A stretch of DNA of 64,000 bases from Roseinatronobacter thiooxidans (GCF_001870675.1 NZ_MEHT01000007.1:1-64000); one strand, 5' to 3'; shown: positions 35,064 through 45,992, counted from the stretch's first letter. Notes: generated by a model not told the origin, from the letters alone. Numbers and translations are program-made.

Positions 35064-36122
35064 CTACTCTGGCGTTTTGGCGAAATCGAAATCATCCAAG
35101 CGCGCGCCACGCCGCGTGATCTTGTCGGCAGAGATGCGGATATCCGACAAATCGCCCTGCACTTGGGCAAAATGCCCCTCAAGTTTCGCCACACGCGCAC
35201 CCAGCCGCGTGGCATCTTCCACCAGCAACTGCACTTCGCGCCGCACCGCGCGAGCCTCGCTGCGCAAGCGGGTATCTTTCAACACCGCGCGCAATGTCAC
35301 CAATGTTGCCATGCAGGTCGAGGGCGAGACGATCCAGACCCGCGCGGCAAAACTTTCGCGCAGCACATCGGCCATATTGGCATGCAACTCTGCATAAACC
35401 GCTTCCGAGGGCAGGAACATCAGCGCGCCTTCGGCCGTTTCACCGGGCAGGATGTAGCGGTCCGCAATCGCGCGGATATGCCCGCGCATGGCGCGCGACA
35501 GGGCGCGCCGTGCCTCAGCGCGCTGCGCGTCATCGGTGGCGCGCGTCAGCGCCTGCCACCCTTCCAGCGGAAACTTGGCATCCAGCGCCAAGGGCTGTTC
35601 CAGATGGATCAGCGCATCGGCCCGCCGCCCGTTCGAAAGGGTTGCTTGCAGGCTATAGGCATCGGGCGGCAGGGCATCGGCCAAAAGCGCCTCCAGCTGC
35701 ACCTCGCCAAAGGCACCGCGCGCCTGTTTGTTCGACAGGATATCTTGCAGGCTAAGGACGTTCCCGGACAGCGCCTCGATCTTGGCCTGTGCCGCGTCGA
35801 TCACTTGCAGCCGTTCGCGCAAGGCCCCCATGCTGCTGGCGGTCACCTGCGCATTGCCCGCCAGCGTGTCGCCCATATACCGCCCCATATCGGCAAGGCG
35901 AGCTTCGACCAGCCCGATCACCTGCGTCTGGCTTTGGGCCACATGCCCCAGCCCGCCTGCAAGCTGCTGCTGGCTTTCGCCCAAGCTGGTCAACCGCGCA
36001 TCCAGCACTGCCAAGCGCCCCGAAAGCGGCCCCAGCACCCGTGCCAGCCGCCACAGCACCACAAGCGCCACTGCCCCCAGCGCAAGCGCGATCACCACAG
36101 GGTCCGTCCAGGACAGGCTCAT
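35064..36122 (-). CDS. rmuC: RmuC family DNA recombination protein
   Basis: 352 residues. An N-terminal membrane segment (about 9-25) is followed by a coiled-coil region and the RmuC domain with LSNKQARGAFGEVQLEALL, ADALIHLEQPLALDAKFPLE and LMFLPSEAVYAELHANM. RmuC is a predicted nuclease-like protein limiting inversions at short repeats. Its ATG at 36122 overlaps the mutL stop, so the two DNA-maintenance genes are coupled. Confidence 0.9.
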   Translation of the reverse strand: MSLSWTDPVVIALALGAVALVVLWRLARVLGPLSGRLAVLDARLTSLGESQQQLAGGLGHVAQSQTQVIGLVEARLADMGRYMGDTLAGNAQVTASSMGALRERLQVIDAAQAKIEALSGNVLSLQDILSNKQARGAFGEVQLEALLADALPPDAYSLQATLSNGRRADALIHLEQPLALDAKFPLEGWQALTRATDDAQRAEARRALSRAMRGHIRAIADRYILPGETAEGALMFLPSEAVYAELHANMADVLRESFAARVWIVSPSTCMATLVTLRAVLKDTRLRSEARAVRREVQLLVEDATRLGARVAKLEGHFAQVQGDLSDIRISADKITRRGARLDDFDFAKTPE

Positions 36123-37948
36123 CTGCGGCCAAACAGCTTTTCAATGTCATCAAGGCCCAGTTCCACATAGGTGGGCCGCCCGTGGTTGCATTGGCCAGAT
36201 AGGGGCGTGGCCTCCATCTCGCGCAAAAGCGCGTTCATTTCTTCCACCCGCATCACACGGCCAGACCGGACAGAGCCGTGACAGGCCATGCGCGACAAGA
36301 CCGCATCTATGCGCGCTTCCAGAGTCTGGCTTTGCCCCAGATCGGCCAGCTCATCCAGAATGTCGCGCAACAGGCCGCCCGCGTCGAGTTGGCCCAGAAT
36401 GGCGGGCACTTCGCGGATAATGACGCAGCTGCCGCCAAATGCCTCGACCACCAGCCCAAGTGCGGCCAGATCGGGCGCAAGCTCCATCAGTTGCGAAGTC
36501 TCATGGGGTGACAGCGCGACAATCTCGGGGATCAGCAGCGCCTGCGCGGCCACGCCATTTTCTGCGCGCTGGCGCTTTAGCCGCTCATAGACCAGCCGCT
36601 CATGTGCTGCGTGCTGGTCGACAATCACCATCCCGCGCGTGGTTTGGGCGATGATGTAATTCTCATGCACCTGCGCGCGCGCGGCCCCCAAAGGGGCGTC
36701 CTGCAGGCCATCAACTGGGACTTCATGACGCGCCGACACACCCTGCGGCTCTGGCCAAAGCGCGGGCGCCTCGGCAAAGCCTTGCGGGGCTTGCAACTGA
36801 TAGGCGCTCCGCACCGCCCCACTGGACGGGCGGTCCATCTGGTAGCGCTGTGGCGCGGCTTGCGGCTGCATCGCGCCCAGCATTGCGCCGCCCACTGTGC
36901 TGGAGGCCCGATGCCCCGCCCCCGCCAGCGCATGGCGCAAGGCACTGATCAGCAACCCGCGCGCAAGGCCGGGGTCACGAAAGCGCACCTCGGATTTGGC
37001 GGGGTGGACGTTCACATCCACCAGTTCGGGGTCACAATTCAGGAACAGCGCCACAACAGGGTGCCGGTCGCGCGACAAAACATCGGCATAGGCGGCGCGC
37101 AAGGCCCCCAGCAGCATCTTGTCGCGCACAGGCCGGCCATTGACGAACAGGTATTGCGCCACCGCCGCCCCACGCGAATAGGTGGGCAGCGCGGCAAGCC
37201 CTGTCAGGTGGAACCCCTCGCGCTCTGCATCGATGCGCAGGGCGTTGTCGGTGAATTCGCGCCCCAGAATCGTCGCCATCCGTTCTTCCAGCGCATCAAA
37301 CAGCGCGCCTTGGGCGGCGTCTGCGCGGAAAATCTGGCGCGTCTCATCATTCGACACATCGCTTAGGGTAAAGCTGACATAGGGTTCTGCCATTGCCAGA
37401 CGTTTCACCACATCGGCAATCGCCTGCGCCTCGGCGCGGTCCGAGCGCATGAATTTCAGCCGCGCAGGCGTGGCGTGGAACAGATCGCGCAGCGTGACTG
37501 TGGTGCCATATTGCGCCGCTTCGGGCCGGACACTGCCGATCCGCCCGCCATCGACCGACAGCGTTGCCCCCTCTTCGCCCGCAGCGCGGGTGGTCAGGGT
37601 CAGCCGCCCCACAGCGCCCAAAGAGGGCAGCGCCTCGCCCCGAAACCCGAAAGAGCGGATATTCAGCAGATCACTGCCATCAATTTTAGAAGTGGCATGC
37701 CGCGACAGCGCCAGCGGCAAATCCTGCGGCCCCATTCCATGCCCGTCATCGCGTACGCGGATCAGGGTTTTGCCGCCATCGGCATAAGCCACATCAACAC
37801 GGGTTGCGCCCGCATCCAGCGCGTTTTCAACCAGTTCTTTCACCGCAGATGCAGGCCGTTCCACCACTTCGCCAGCGGCAATGCGGTTGACAGCGGCCTC
37901 ATCCAGCTGGCGAATTTCCGGGCGTATATTGCGATCTGGTGCGTTCAT
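36119..37948 (-). CDS. mutL: DNA mismatch repair protein MutL
   Basis: 609 residues. GHKL ATPase with VERPASAVKELVENALDAGA, DDGHGM and GFRGEAL (101-107). The C-terminal part carries the endonuclease metal motif DQHAAHERLVYE (444-455) and a late GQCNHGRPTYVEL, so it is probably an active nicking MutL, as in bacteria without MutH. The ATG at 37948 gives the family start. The extra upstream in-frame residues look noncoding. Followed at once by rmuC. Confidence 0.95.
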   Translation of the reverse strand: MNAPDRNIRPEIRQLDEAAVNRIAAGEVVERPASAVKELVENALDAGATRVDVAYADGGKTLIRVRDDGHGMGPQDLPLALSRHATSKIDGSDLLNIRSFGFRGEALPSLGAVGRLTLTTRAAGEEGATLSVDGGRIGSVRPEAAQYGTTVTLRDLFHATPARLKFMRSDRAEAQAIADVVKRLAMAEPYVSFTLSDVSNDETRQIFRADAAQGALFDALEERMATILGREFTDNALRIDAEREGFHLTGLAALPTYSRGAAVAQYLFVNGRPVRDKMLLGALRAAYADVLSRDRHPVVALFLNCDPELVDVNVHPAKSEVRFRDPGLARGLLISALRHALAGAGHRASSTVGGAMLGAMQPQAAPQRYQMDRPSSGAVRSAYQLQAPQGFAEAPALWPEPQGVSARHEVPVDGLQDAPLGAARAQVHENYIIAQTTRGMVIVDQHAAHERLVYERLKRQRAENGVAAQALLIPEIVALSPHETSQLMELAPDLAALGLVVEAFGGSCVIIREVPAILGQLDAGGLLRDILDELADLGQSQTLEARIDAVLSRMACHGSVRSGRVMRVEEMNALLREMEATPLSGQCNHGRPTYVELGLDDIEKLFGRR

Positions 37949-37988
37949 ACTACAGGATATAGCATGACCACTTGCCACCTGCCAAGCC

Positions 37989-39284
37989 TCAGTTCAGGCC
38001 CACAGGTTGCCCCACGATCACGAAAAACAGCGCATCAGGGTCATACAGGCGCGATGCGACATCATTCACCTCTTCCAGCGTCAGGGCGGCAATCATGTCA
38101 TTGCGCTGATTGACATAATCAATGTCAAACCCCTGATACTGCATCGATGCCATGATCGACGCGATCGAGGAATTACCGTCAAAGCGCAGCGGATATGCGC
38201 CTGTCAGATAGGTCTGGATACGCTCCAACTCCTCTTGCGTCACGCCATCGCTGGCCATACGCGCCCATTCTTCGCGCAACAGCTCTATCACAATTTCAAC
38301 ATTGGCGTTGTCAGTGGACAATCTGCCCTGATAGCTTTCACCCAGCGCACCAGACGACAGAAACGCACCAATACCGTAAGTAAGCCCACGTTCTTCGCGC
38401 AAATTGCGCATCAGCCTTGTGCCGAAGCGGCCACCGCCGAATACTTCATTTACAACAAAAGCAGTCAAAAACTCCGGATCATCGCGCGCGATCCCTGCAT
38501 GGCCGAATGCGACAACCGATTGCGGACCGTCAAAGGGAATGATCTCTAACCCCGCCTCGGCCAGAAACTCGGCGCGCTCTGGCATGTGCCAGCCGGTATC
38601 GGGCACCCCCTCAAACAGGCGGTCCAGCAAAACCCCCAGATCCTCGGCAGAAATGTCGCCCGCCGCCCCGATAAACACATTGTCACGCGCAATCGCGCCC
38701 TGATGCGCCGCTACAAGGGCGTCGCGGTCCAGCGCGGCTATCGTTTCCGGCGTGCCGTTGCTTTCGCGCCCATAGGGGTGGTCCTGAAACGCCGCACGGG
38801 CAAAAGCACGAGAGGCGATGGTGTTCGGCTCTAGCACATCGCGGCGCAGTTGCGCCAAAAGCTGCCCGCGCGTGCGCGCGATTGCGTCTTCATCAAAGCG
38901 CGGCTCGGTCAGGGCAAGGCGCAAATGGTCGATCACGGCTTCGGCATCTTCGGTCAGGAACCGCACCGAAACAGACACCGAATCGCGCCCCGCATCAAAG
39001 CGGATGCGGGTGGCCAGTTCTTCACTGCGGGCCGCGAAAGCCTGCGCATCCATGTCGCCCGCCCCTTCGGAAAGCAGCGCGGTCATCATATTCACCACAC
39101 CGGCCTGCGCGTCATCTTCCAGTGTCGCGCCGCCCGCAAAGATCAGATCCAGCGAGACAAACGGGATCGAGCGTTCTTCGACCAGCCACGCAGTCAGCCC
39201 CGATGGCGATGTAACCGGCGTAATGTCCACCTCTGCGCGCAGCGGAAAGGCAACGAGGATGAACAGGGCAATCAGACGTTTCAT
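37989..39284 (-). CDS. M16 peptidase homologue without zinc motif
   Basis: 431 residues with a signal peptide (MKRLIALFILVAFPLRAEV). The M16 fold is evident, with the R/Y motif region GLTYGIGAFLSSGALGESYQ, but the HxxEH zinc site is missing (VVNMMTALLSEG occupies its place). It overlaps the start of the active partner gene by 4 bases. Such tandem pairs form a catalytic and a non-catalytic subunit, as in mitochondrial processing peptidase. Periplasmic. Substrate unknown. Confidence 0.88.
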   Translation of the reverse strand: MKRLIALFILVAFPLRAEVDITPVTSPSGLTAWLVEERSIPFVSLDLIFAGGATLEDDAQAGVVNMMTALLSEGAGDMDAQAFAARSEELATRIRFDAGRDSVSVSVRFLTEDAEAVIDHLRLALTEPRFDEDAIARTRGQLLAQLRRDVLEPNTIASRAFARAAFQDHPYGRESNGTPETIAALDRDALVAAHQGAIARDNVFIGAAGDISAEDLGVLLDRLFEGVPDTGWHMPERAEFLAEAGLEIIPFDGPQSVVAFGHAGIARDDPEFLTAFVVNEVFGGGRFGTRLMRNLREERGLTYGIGAFLSSGALGESYQGRLSTDNANVEIVIELLREEWARMASDGVTQEELERIQTYLTGAYPLRFDGNSSIASIMASMQYQGFDIDYVNQRNDMIAALTLEEVNDVASRLYDPDALFFVIVGQPVGLN

Positions 39285-40627
39285 TGGCTCAACTCCGAAG
39301 TCGCGGGCAAGGTCAGGTAACCAGTTACAGCATTGCGGCGGTCCAGCAGCATCTGGCCTGCGGCGATCACGTCTTCAGGCGTGACAGCTTCCAGCGCGTC
39401 GATCCAACCCTCGACATCGTCAACACTCAAGCCGATGCTAAGCCCCACGCCGAACTGACGCGCGCGCGATTGCGCGTCATCCAACCCGTAAATTTCAGAG
39501 GCCCGAAGCTGGCGGCGCACGCGCTCGAACTGGTCCAGATCGACGCCGTCTTCCAGAAATTCGGCCACAACGCGGTCAAGGGCGGCTTCGCCGTCTTCCA
39601 GCGACACACCGTCCACAGGCGCAATCCCAAGCGAGAACATGCCATAATCGCGCGCCATGCCGTTGTAGCTGGCCCAAGCCGACAGGGCGACGCCTTCTTC
39701 AAAATTCAAACGCCGTTCCAGCACCGATGTGGTGGAACTGCCGCCCAGCAGCGCCGCCAGCATTTGCAGCGCGGCGGCTTCCGACTGGTCGCCACTGCGG
39801 CGCACTGGGGCCAGATAAATGCGGCTGACATAGGGCGTGCCCACCCGCGCATCCTCGAACACGATGCGGCGTTCCGCCAGATGCGGCGGCTCAGAGGGGC
39901 GCTCACGCATTGCCGCATTGGGATTTTGGGGGATCGGGCCATAATGCTGTTCTGCCAGCGCCAGCGCTTGGGCGGTGTCGACATCGCCTGCGATCACCAG
40001 AATAGCGTTATTGGGGCCATAATGCTGGCTGTAGAATTCCATCGCATCCGCGCCGGTCAGCCCTTCCATCTCGTGCCGCCAGCCGATGATCGGGGTGCCG
40101 TAGGGGTGCGCTTTATAAAGTGCGGCCAGCAACGCCTCGTTGAATTGCCCGCCCACGCGGCTTTCCAGAACCTGCCCGCGTTCTTCCAAAATTACACCGC
40201 GTTCCGGCAGCCAGTCCGCTTCGGTGAAGGACAGGTTTTGCATCCTGTCCGCTTCCATTTCCATCATCAGGTCCAGCCGGTCAGAGGCAACGCGCTGGAA
40301 AAAGCCAGTGTAATCCCAAGACACGAAGGCGTTGTCGCTGCCGCCATTGGCTTCGACCACGGCAGAAAATTCGCCCGCGTCGCGCGTGTCGGTGCCCTTG
40401 AACATCAGGTGTTCAAGGAAATGCGCAATGCCGGATTTCAAAGGCGGCTCGTCCGCAGCCCCTGCCCGATACCAGACCATATGCACCACAACAGGCGCGC
40501 GGCGATCCTCGATCACGACCACCTCCAACCCGTTATCCAGTTGGGCATGGGTCACAGTGTCGCCGTAAGCGGGGTGAAGCAGACCAAGCGTCAGCAGGGC
40601 GGCAAATGCCAGATGGCGCGCAAACAT
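39281..40627 (-). CDS. M16 zinc metallopeptidase (insulinase family)
   Basis: 448 residues with a signal peptide. The inverted zinc motif HFLEH (69-73) in GIAHFLEHLMFKGT and the downstream Glu in VEANGGSDNAFVSWDYT make it catalytically competent. The ATG at 40627 has GGAGG 7 bases upstream. An upstream in-frame extension has no signal peptide. Forms a probable heterodimer with the downstream zinc-less homologue, with which it shares an ATGA overlap. Confidence 0.92.
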   Translation of the reverse strand: MFARHLAFAALLTLGLLHPAYGDTVTHAQLDNGLEVVVIEDRRAPVVVHMVWYRAGAADEPPLKSGIAHFLEHLMFKGTDTRDAGEFSAVVEANGGSDNAFVSWDYTGFFQRVASDRLDLMMEMEADRMQNLSFTEADWLPERGVILEERGQVLESRVGGQFNEALLAALYKAHPYGTPIIGWRHEMEGLTGADAMEFYSQHYGPNNAILVIAGDVDTAQALALAEQHYGPIPQNPNAAMRERPSEPPHLAERRIVFEDARVGTPYVSRIYLAPVRRSGDQSEAAALQMLAALLGGSSTTSVLERRLNFEEGVALSAWASYNGMARDYGMFSLGIAPVDGVSLEDGEAALDRVVAEFLEDGVDLDQFERVRRQLRASEIYGLDDAQSRARQFGVGLSIGLSVDDVEGWIDALEAVTPEDVIAAGQMLLDRRNAVTGYLTLPATSELSQ

Positions 40628-40745
40628 GAAAATCCTCCAAGACCCGTATTGCGGGCAAGCTACTGTCTTTGGGGAAGGTTTCAAGCCCGCCCACGCAAGC
40701 GTGACGACCAATGCTGTGCCGGAAATGCCCCGGCACAGCAAATCA

Positions 40746-41192
40746 TTACTCGACAGTGACCGTAATCATCTCGGATATGATGGGCGGATCATGCGGCACA
40801 TGGAACTGATCGCCCATCACCAGCACAAAAGTATGCGTGCCAGCAGGCAGTTCCAGCGTTGTTTCGGTCTGCCCGCCCCCGAAATGCAGATGCGTATCCG
40901 AGAAGGGCACATCGGCGTTGAAATCAATATCTGCGGGGTCGGTATTTATCAGCATATGATGGTGGCCAGTATCGGGCCAATCCACGCCTGCAGGCGCAAT
41001 CCCGATCCCGCGCGCCCCAAAACGGAAGGTCACGGGGTTCGAGACAGTCTCGCCATCGGCAGGGGTTATGAAATACACAGACGCCCCTTCGGGTGCGGGG
41101 TTTCGTTCAATATGATCGTGCGTATGGCTGTCCGAGAACGCGGCAGATGCCGCAAAAACCAGCCCACAGGCGTACAAGATTGGATTTTTCAT
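40746..41192 (-). CDS. DUF4399 secreted protein
   Basis: 148 residues. A signal peptide (MKNPILYACGLVFAASAAFS) leads to a His-rich segment DSHTHDHIERN, then the family core VYFITPADGETVSNPVTFRF, GHHHMLINTD, FSDTHLHFGGGQTETTLEL and LVMGDQFHVPHDPP. The many His residues suggest metal binding, but this is inference; the family has no assigned role. It stands before the M16 pair. Confidence 0.88.
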   Translation of the reverse strand: MKNPILYACGLVFAASAAFSDSHTHDHIERNPAPEGASVYFITPADGETVSNPVTFRFGARGIGIAPAGVDWPDTGHHHMLINTDPADIDFNADVPFSDTHLHFGGGQTETTLELPAGTHTFVLVMGDQFHVPHDPPIISEMITVTVE

Positions 41193-41282
41193 TCAGTCTT
41201 CCTCCCTATTCGGCACGATGCCGAGGTAAAGAGGATAACCCAAACTACATCAAATCAAGATTCAAAACCGCGCGAACCGGGA

Positions 41283-41807
41283 TTAATCTGCCCGTGGCGG
41301 GGCCGAAGGCGTGCGCGCGCCCGCGCGCCGCCAGCGTTCCAATTCGGCGTATTTGTCCAGCCACATGAACTCATAGGCATTATGATAGACATTGACCGAG
41401 AACAGACGCTCCAGCAGACGCCCCTGATTGCGGCGGCGGATGTCCAGATCTTCGGCAGCAAGCTGCTCGCGGATACCGTCTGCGCGGCCAAAGCGGCTGG
41501 CATGGTTCACAATGCCCCCATCGACCGTGCCGCGCGCAACGGCTGCGGCAGGGTTCCCACCCAGCGCGCGCGCGATATCGGCGCGAGGCTGCGGGTCTAC
41601 CCTATTGGCCCCTGCGGGATTGGGCACCGGCAATTCGCTAAGATTTGCAGGCATTTCCAGCGGACGCGTTGGCACGATGCTGAATTCATCCGGCCCGCGT
41701 TCCTGCGAGGCGGCATGCATCAGAATGGGGTTTTCACTGTCTGAACATGCGCTGACCGACAGCACAGCCATGCCCAACGCCGCGAAGATGACCTGTCTGA
41801 CCGCCAT
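41283..41807 (-). CDS. DUF3035 lipoprotein
   Basis: 174 residues. A signal peptide with lipobox-like SVSAC (Cys21), then the family core with PDEFSIVPTRPLEMPANLSE and LPVPNPAGANRVDP. The C-terminal half is rich in Arg. The ATG at 41807 has a G-rich ribosome binding site; further upstream the frame is not coding-like. The usual neighbour of lspA in Rhodobacterales. No known biochemical role; probably an envelope protein. Confidence 0.85.
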   Translation of the reverse strand: MAVRQVIFAALGMAVLSVSACSDSENPILMHAASQERGPDEFSIVPTRPLEMPANLSELPVPNPAGANRVDPQPRADIARALGGNPAAAVARGTVDGGIVNHASRFGRADGIREQLAAEDLDIRRRNQGRLLERLFSVNVYHNAYEFMWLDKYAELERWRRAGARTPSAPPRAD

Positions 41808-41893
41808 CAAGACCCCCATTCCTACGTAATCAACGCTCTGCTCATAGCGCACTCTCGGCTTTGCGTCACGCCCTCGATGACGGAAACGCAATT

Positions 41894-42376
41894 TCACTTC
41901 TGTTGCCGCTGCGTCGTATCCCGCCCCGAGAACACAATCAGCACGAAAGCACCGGCAAAAATTGCCACATCGGCAATGTTGAAAGAATACGGATTTCTCA
42001 GCCCGCAACAAGACATGTTGATGAAATCCGCCACACCACCCCAGCGCAAACGGTCGATCACATTGCCCAGCGCGCCCCCGATCAACAAACCCGCACCGAT
42101 CTGCAAGCCCCGCGTCGGCCCTTCGCGCTTGACCCAGACCCAGACAAACGCGCTGATGGCCAGCGCAATCGCCACCAGCACATAGCGCATCACATCGCTA
42201 TCCGACCCGAACAGCCCGAAATTGATGCCGGTATTCCACGCCATTGCAAAATTCAGGTAGGGGTCAAACACCGGAATGAACAGGCGTTGATCCAGCGCCA
42301 GACGGTCAATCACCCACCATTTGATGGCCTGATCGGCGATAAGTGTCAGTCCCAGAACCCCGATGGCAACGCGCAT
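41894..42376 (-). CDS. lspA: Lipoprotein signal peptidase
   Basis: 160 residues, four membrane segments. It cleaves prolipoproteins ahead of the lipidated Cys. The catalytic Asp regions are visible: GALGNVIDRLRWGGVADFI and SFNIADVAIFAG. AWNTGINFGLF is the conserved start of the periplasmic loop. It serves the many lipoproteins around it, including the DUF3035 gene just downstream. It lies 17 bases after purH in the usual Rhodobacterales order. Confidence 0.95.
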   Translation of the reverse strand: MRVAIGVLGLTLIADQAIKWWVIDRLALDQRLFIPVFDPYLNFAMAWNTGINFGLFGSDSDVMRYVLVAIALAISAFVWVWVKREGPTRGLQIGAGLLIGGALGNVIDRLRWGGVADFINMSCCGLRNPYSFNIADVAIFAGAFVLIVFSGRDTTQRQQK

Positions 42377-42393
42377 TGCGCAATGCTCCTGTT

Positions 42394-43998
42394 TTAGTGG
42401 CGGAAATGGCGCTGGCCGGTAAAGACCATGGCCAGACCAGCGGCATCTGCGGCGGCGATCACCTCGTCATCGCGGACTGAACCGCCGGGCTGGATGATTG
42501 CGCGCGCGCCTGCCTCGGCTGCGGCCAGCAAACCATCCGCGAAGGGAAAGAACGCGTCCGACGCCACGACCGAACCTTGCGTCAGGGCGGCATCAAGCCC
42601 CAGCACCCCGGCCATGTCCTGCGCTTTGCGCGCAGCGATTCGGGTGGAATCAACCCGGCTCATCTGGCCCGCGCCCACACCGACTGTGGCCTGATCTTTC
42701 ACATAGATGATGGCATTGGATTTGACATGTTTGGCCACTTTCCACGCAAACAGCAGATCGGCCAGTTCGGCATCGGTTGGCGCGCGCTTGGTCACGACTT
42801 TCAGATCCTCGGCGCGGATCATGCCATTATCGCGGTCCTGCACCAGAAACCCGCCGGATACCTGCTTGAACGCCAGCCCGCCAAGGCCGGGATTGGCCAG
42901 CCCCTTGGTGGTCAGCAGGCGCAGGTTCTTCTTGGTGGCAAAATGCGCGATAGCATCCTGATCGGCGGCAGGTGCGATGACCACTTCGGTGAAGATGCCG
43001 GTAATCGCCTGCGCTGTTTCCAGATCCAGCTTCATATTCAGCGCGATGATCCCCCCAAAGGCAGAGGTACGGTCGCAATCATAAGCGCGGGCATAGGCTT
43101 CGGCCAGCGATGCCCCGCGCGCAACCCCGCAGGGGTTTGCATGTTTGATAATGGCGCAGGCTGGGCCATCTGCGGGCAGGAATTCGGACACCAGCTCGAA
43201 CGCGGCATCTGTGTCGTTAATGTTGTTGTAACTCAACTCCTTGCCCTGATGCTGCGTAGCCGTTGCCACCCCCGGACGGGTTGAGCCGTCACGGTAGAAC
43301 GCCGCCGTCTGGTGCGGGTTCTCGCCATAGCGCAGCGTTTGTGCAAGCGTGCCCGCAAAAGCGCGGCGGCGCGGTGTGGGCTGGCCAATGGCCTCGGCCA
43401 TCCATGTGCTGACAGCAGTGTCATAAGCGGCGGTATGGGCATAGGCGCGTTGCGCCAGCACCTGCCGGAAGGACAGGCGTGTGTGGCCGTTTTCCGCATC
43501 CAGTTCGGACAGCAGCGGGATATAGTCATCCGGGTCGGTCACAACTGTGACAAAGGCATGATTCTTGGCCGCCGCGCGCAGCATGGCAGGGCCACCAATG
43601 TCGATATTCTCGACCGCTTCGGCATAGTCACCCCCGCGCGCCACGGTTTCCTCAAACGGATACAGGTTGACCACCAGCAGATCGATCGGGCGGATACCAT
43701 GCGCGGTCATGGACCCCATATGCGCCTCGTCATTGCGCAGCGCCAAAAGGCCGCCATGCACGGCAGGGTGCAATGTCTTGACGCGGCCATCCATCATTTC
43801 GGGAAAGCCTGTCACATCGGCCACATCCTGCACCGCCAGCCCTGCTTCGCGCAGCGCGCGCGCTGTGCCCCCGGTCGAGATCAACTCGACCTTGCGCGCG
43901 GCAAGGGCTTTGGCCAGATCAATCAGGCCGGTCTTGTCGGACACGGAAATCAACGCGCGCTTAACAGGGGCAAGGTTCACAGAGGCCGTATCAGTCAT
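42394..43998 (-). CDS. purH: Bifunctional AICAR formyltransferase/IMP cyclohydrolase
   Basis: 534 residues. The last two steps of IMP synthesis. MGS/IMP cyclohydrolase domain first ([39 protein letters not shown]), then the formyltransferase domain with [22 protein letters not shown] and [11 protein letters not shown]. The ATG at 43998 has AAGGA 6 bases upstream. An in-frame ATG at 44022 overlaps the stop of the heparinase-like gene and is the alternative. Confidence 0.95.
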   Translation of the reverse strand: MTDTASVNLAPVKRALISVSDKTGLIDLAKALAARKVELISTGGTARALREAGLAVQDVADVTGFPEMMDGRVKTLHPAVHGGLLALRNDEAHMGSMTAHGIRPIDLLVVNLYPFEETVARGGDYAEAVENIDIGGPAMLRAAAKNHAFVTVVTDPDDYIPLLSELDAENGHTRLSFRQVLAQRAYAHTAAYDTAVSTWMAEAIGQPTPRRRAFAGTLAQTLRYGENPHQTAAFYRDGSTRPGVATATQHQGKELSYNNINDTDAAFELVSEFLPADGPACAIIKHANPCGVARGASLAEAYARAYDCDRTSAFGGIIALNMKLDLETAQAITGIFTEVVIAPAADQDAIAHFATKKNLRLLTTKGLANPGLGGLAFKQVSGGFLVQDRDNGMIRAEDLKVVTKRAPTDAELADLLFAWKVAKHVKSNAIIYVKDQATVGVGAGQMSRVDSTRIAARKAQDMAGVLGLDAALTQGSVVASDAFFPFADGLLAAAEAGARAIIQPGGSVRDDEVIAAADAAGLAMVFTGQRHFRH

Positions 43999-44021
43999 GT
44001 CGCATCCTTGGTTCGCATTCA

Positions 44022-45767
44022 TTATAGGTCAGGCACCACAAACGGGTCGTCCTGTAAGGTGTCGCGCAGCGCAAGCGGGGTTTCTTGCGCTTTGGACAGA
44101 CTCCAGTTGATCTGGCTGGTATAGCTTGCAGCGCGCAAGGACAACACGATCTGTCGGCTGGGCCGCGGTTTCAGGCGACCTTTCTCCAGATAGACCGAAG
44201 GGGTCAGCGCCAGATGCAGCCCGCCCGCGCGAAACACCCACAACTCGCCCGAGCGCAGCAGAATCGACACTGCCGTTCCATTCATGTCAAGCGAGGGTTC
44301 GGCATCGGGGTGCAGATGAAAGCGCAGCGCAAAGGGCACACCTGCGCCGCCCGTACGCGCCAGAACTTCATCAAAGCGCGCCATGCTGCGGCGCGAGGTT
44401 GCAATCAGACTATCCTCGCCCGTCAGGACGCGCCCATCGCTGGACAGGTCCAGATAGCGCAGATGCTCTAACCCGTGGCTGGTCAGATAGCCGTCATGGC
44501 TTAGACGCACGGCGCGCGAATAGGGGGTGTGGCGAAACTCTGCACCAACATGGCGCGGGCCATCCGCCAGATCCAGCCGCGCCTGATGCTGCGTGGCAAA
44601 CCTTGACGAGGAATACCCCTCGAAGGCCAGTGTTGTATGCGAGGCAGTGGCGCGGCTGGCGCGGTGCCATTCCGCGCCAAATTCCGACCCGTCGCCAAAC
44701 GATACAATCAGCGGGCGGCGATTCGATGTCATCTCGAATGCAAGGGTCGAGGCATGCGCCCGCGCAGGGGCCGCTTTCAGCGGCGGGTGCGCCGCGTCAA
44801 TGATCACGCTGCTGCGCCCTGCCGAAAGCCGCGCAAACCCCATCGCCATATCCGCTTTTGACAGGGTCTGTGCGGGATTGATTTCATCATGCAGCGCCAA
44901 AGCTGCGGCCAATGCCCCCTCTGGCCCGCGCCCGCCGCCGTGAAACCGCACCAAGCCACCATCGGCGTGGCGCATCACCCGCAAGGCCCCTGCCAGACGG
45001 TCCAGCAGCCCCACGAATTGCGCACTTAGCGCATGGCCCTGATCCGCCTTCGCCCGTGCGGCCCAGACCAGCAATTCAAAGACATGCAGCAATTCTTCGG
45101 GGTTGCGGGTCGCGATGCCGCCATCCTCGGCGATCTGGGCGCGCGCCGCATGCAAGACCGCAGCACTGGCCGGGGCCACCCTGTGTGACAACCCCTCAAG
45201 CGAGAGCGTGGCATATAACAACCCCACCTGCGCCTCGATGCGCGGCAAACCCGCCCCTGCCCGCCCCGCGCGGCGTTCCAGATAGGCGGCATGCTGCGCC
45301 AATGCACGCAGGAATTGCGCCTGATCGGGTGCCTTCAACCCCTGCATCAGAAAAACCGCATGCGCGATCCAGCGAATCACGCGCCGCCCCGCCAAACCCG
45401 GCGACCAGCCCGGGCCAGCGCCTTGGCCAAACCGCGCGATCCAGTCCAGCACGCCTGCTTGCGCAAGCGCGCGTGCCTCGCGGTCCCCGACAGCGGCCAG
45501 ATGATCCAGCCAGTCGAAACTGTGCAGCGCATCCCTCGCAATCGCAGTTTGGGCGGCAAAGGGCACCGCGCCACGCGATTCGATCAATTCCCCCGCCATC
45601 AGGAAATTTCCGGCCAGCATCTGCTTGCCGCGCGCATATTGCCCGACCATGCGCGGCTCCGGGTCGCAGACAAGCGCAGACACCTGCACCCGCCGGGCCA
45701 GCCAGCGCAACAGCATCCGGTCCATAAACCGTATCCGAGAGGTGCCAGTCGCGCCTTTGTCGCTCAC
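44022..45767 (-). CDS. Heparinase II/III family protein
   Basis: 581 residues. An alpha-toroid first half ([20 protein letters not shown], then [20 protein letters not shown]) and a beta-sandwich second half ([36 protein letters not shown]) make up the heparinase II/III fold, a polysaccharide lyase family. No signal peptide is clear, so a catabolic extracellular role is not assured. A cell-wall or glycan-turnover role is possible. It has conserved placement between rsmB and purH. The start is uncertain: GTG at 45767 has AAAGGTG upstream, with GTG at 45785 and ATG at 45725 as options. Confidence 0.82.
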   Translation of the reverse strand: MSDKGATGTSRIRFMDRMLLRWLARRVQVSALVCDPEPRMVGQYARGKQMLAGNFLMAGELIESRGAVPFAAQTAIARDALHSFDWLDHLAAVGDREARALAQAGVLDWIARFGQGAGPGWSPGLAGRRVIRWIAHAVFLMQGLKAPDQAQFLRALAQHAAYLERRAGRAGAGLPRIEAQVGLLYATLSLEGLSHRVAPASAAVLHAARAQIAEDGGIATRNPEELLHVFELLVWAARAKADQGHALSAQFVGLLDRLAGALRVMRHADGGLVRFHGGGRGPEGALAAALALHDEINPAQTLSKADMAMGFARLSAGRSSVIIDAAHPPLKAAPARAHASTLAFEMTSNRRPLIVSFGDGSEFGAEWHRASRATASHTTLAFEGYSSSRFATQHQARLDLADGPRHVGAEFRHTPYSRAVRLSHDGYLTSHGLEHLRYLDLSSDGRVLTGEDSLIATSRRSMARFDEVLARTGGAGVPFALRFHLHPDAEPSLDMNGTAVSILLRSGELWVFRAGGLHLALTPSVYLEKGRLKPRPSRQIVLSLRAASYTSQINWSLSKAQETPLALRDTLQDDPFVVPDL

Positions 45768-45885
45768 AATCGCAGCACCTTTCACTGATTACACTGATGT
45801 TAAAGTGTCTGTCCAAATTCGCCTTTGGATGTACAAACATCTGCCCAATCCGGCAAGCCTGACACGCGATCTTGTGGCGACCTAA

Positions 45886-45981
45886 AGCAATTTCAGAAAA
45901 AAATTGCTAGAGTTTTCAGGTTTGAAGTTTCGGCAAACAAAAAGTTAAACCGTTTCGGTCTTTCAAGGAAAAACCGAAACG
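45886..45981. other. Two inverted repeats before rsmB's end
   Basis: AGCAATTT/AAATTGCT (45886-45893 with 45901-45908) and CGTTTCGGT/ACCGAAACG (45951-45959 with 45973-45981) are perfect stems of 8 and 9 bp in an AT-rich gap between the rsmB stop and the heparinase-like start. They could terminate rsmB transcription or mark the promoter of the next gene. Confidence 0.5.
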
Positions 45982-45992
45982 CCCGCGCGGCG

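Noticed and set aside
34071-36170. Very long plus-strand frame (699 codons) opposite the photolyase-like, rmuC and mutL genes
   Set aside because: Its translation is His/Arg/Gln-rich shadow coding of high-GC genes on the other strand; it crosses gene borders and has no domain.
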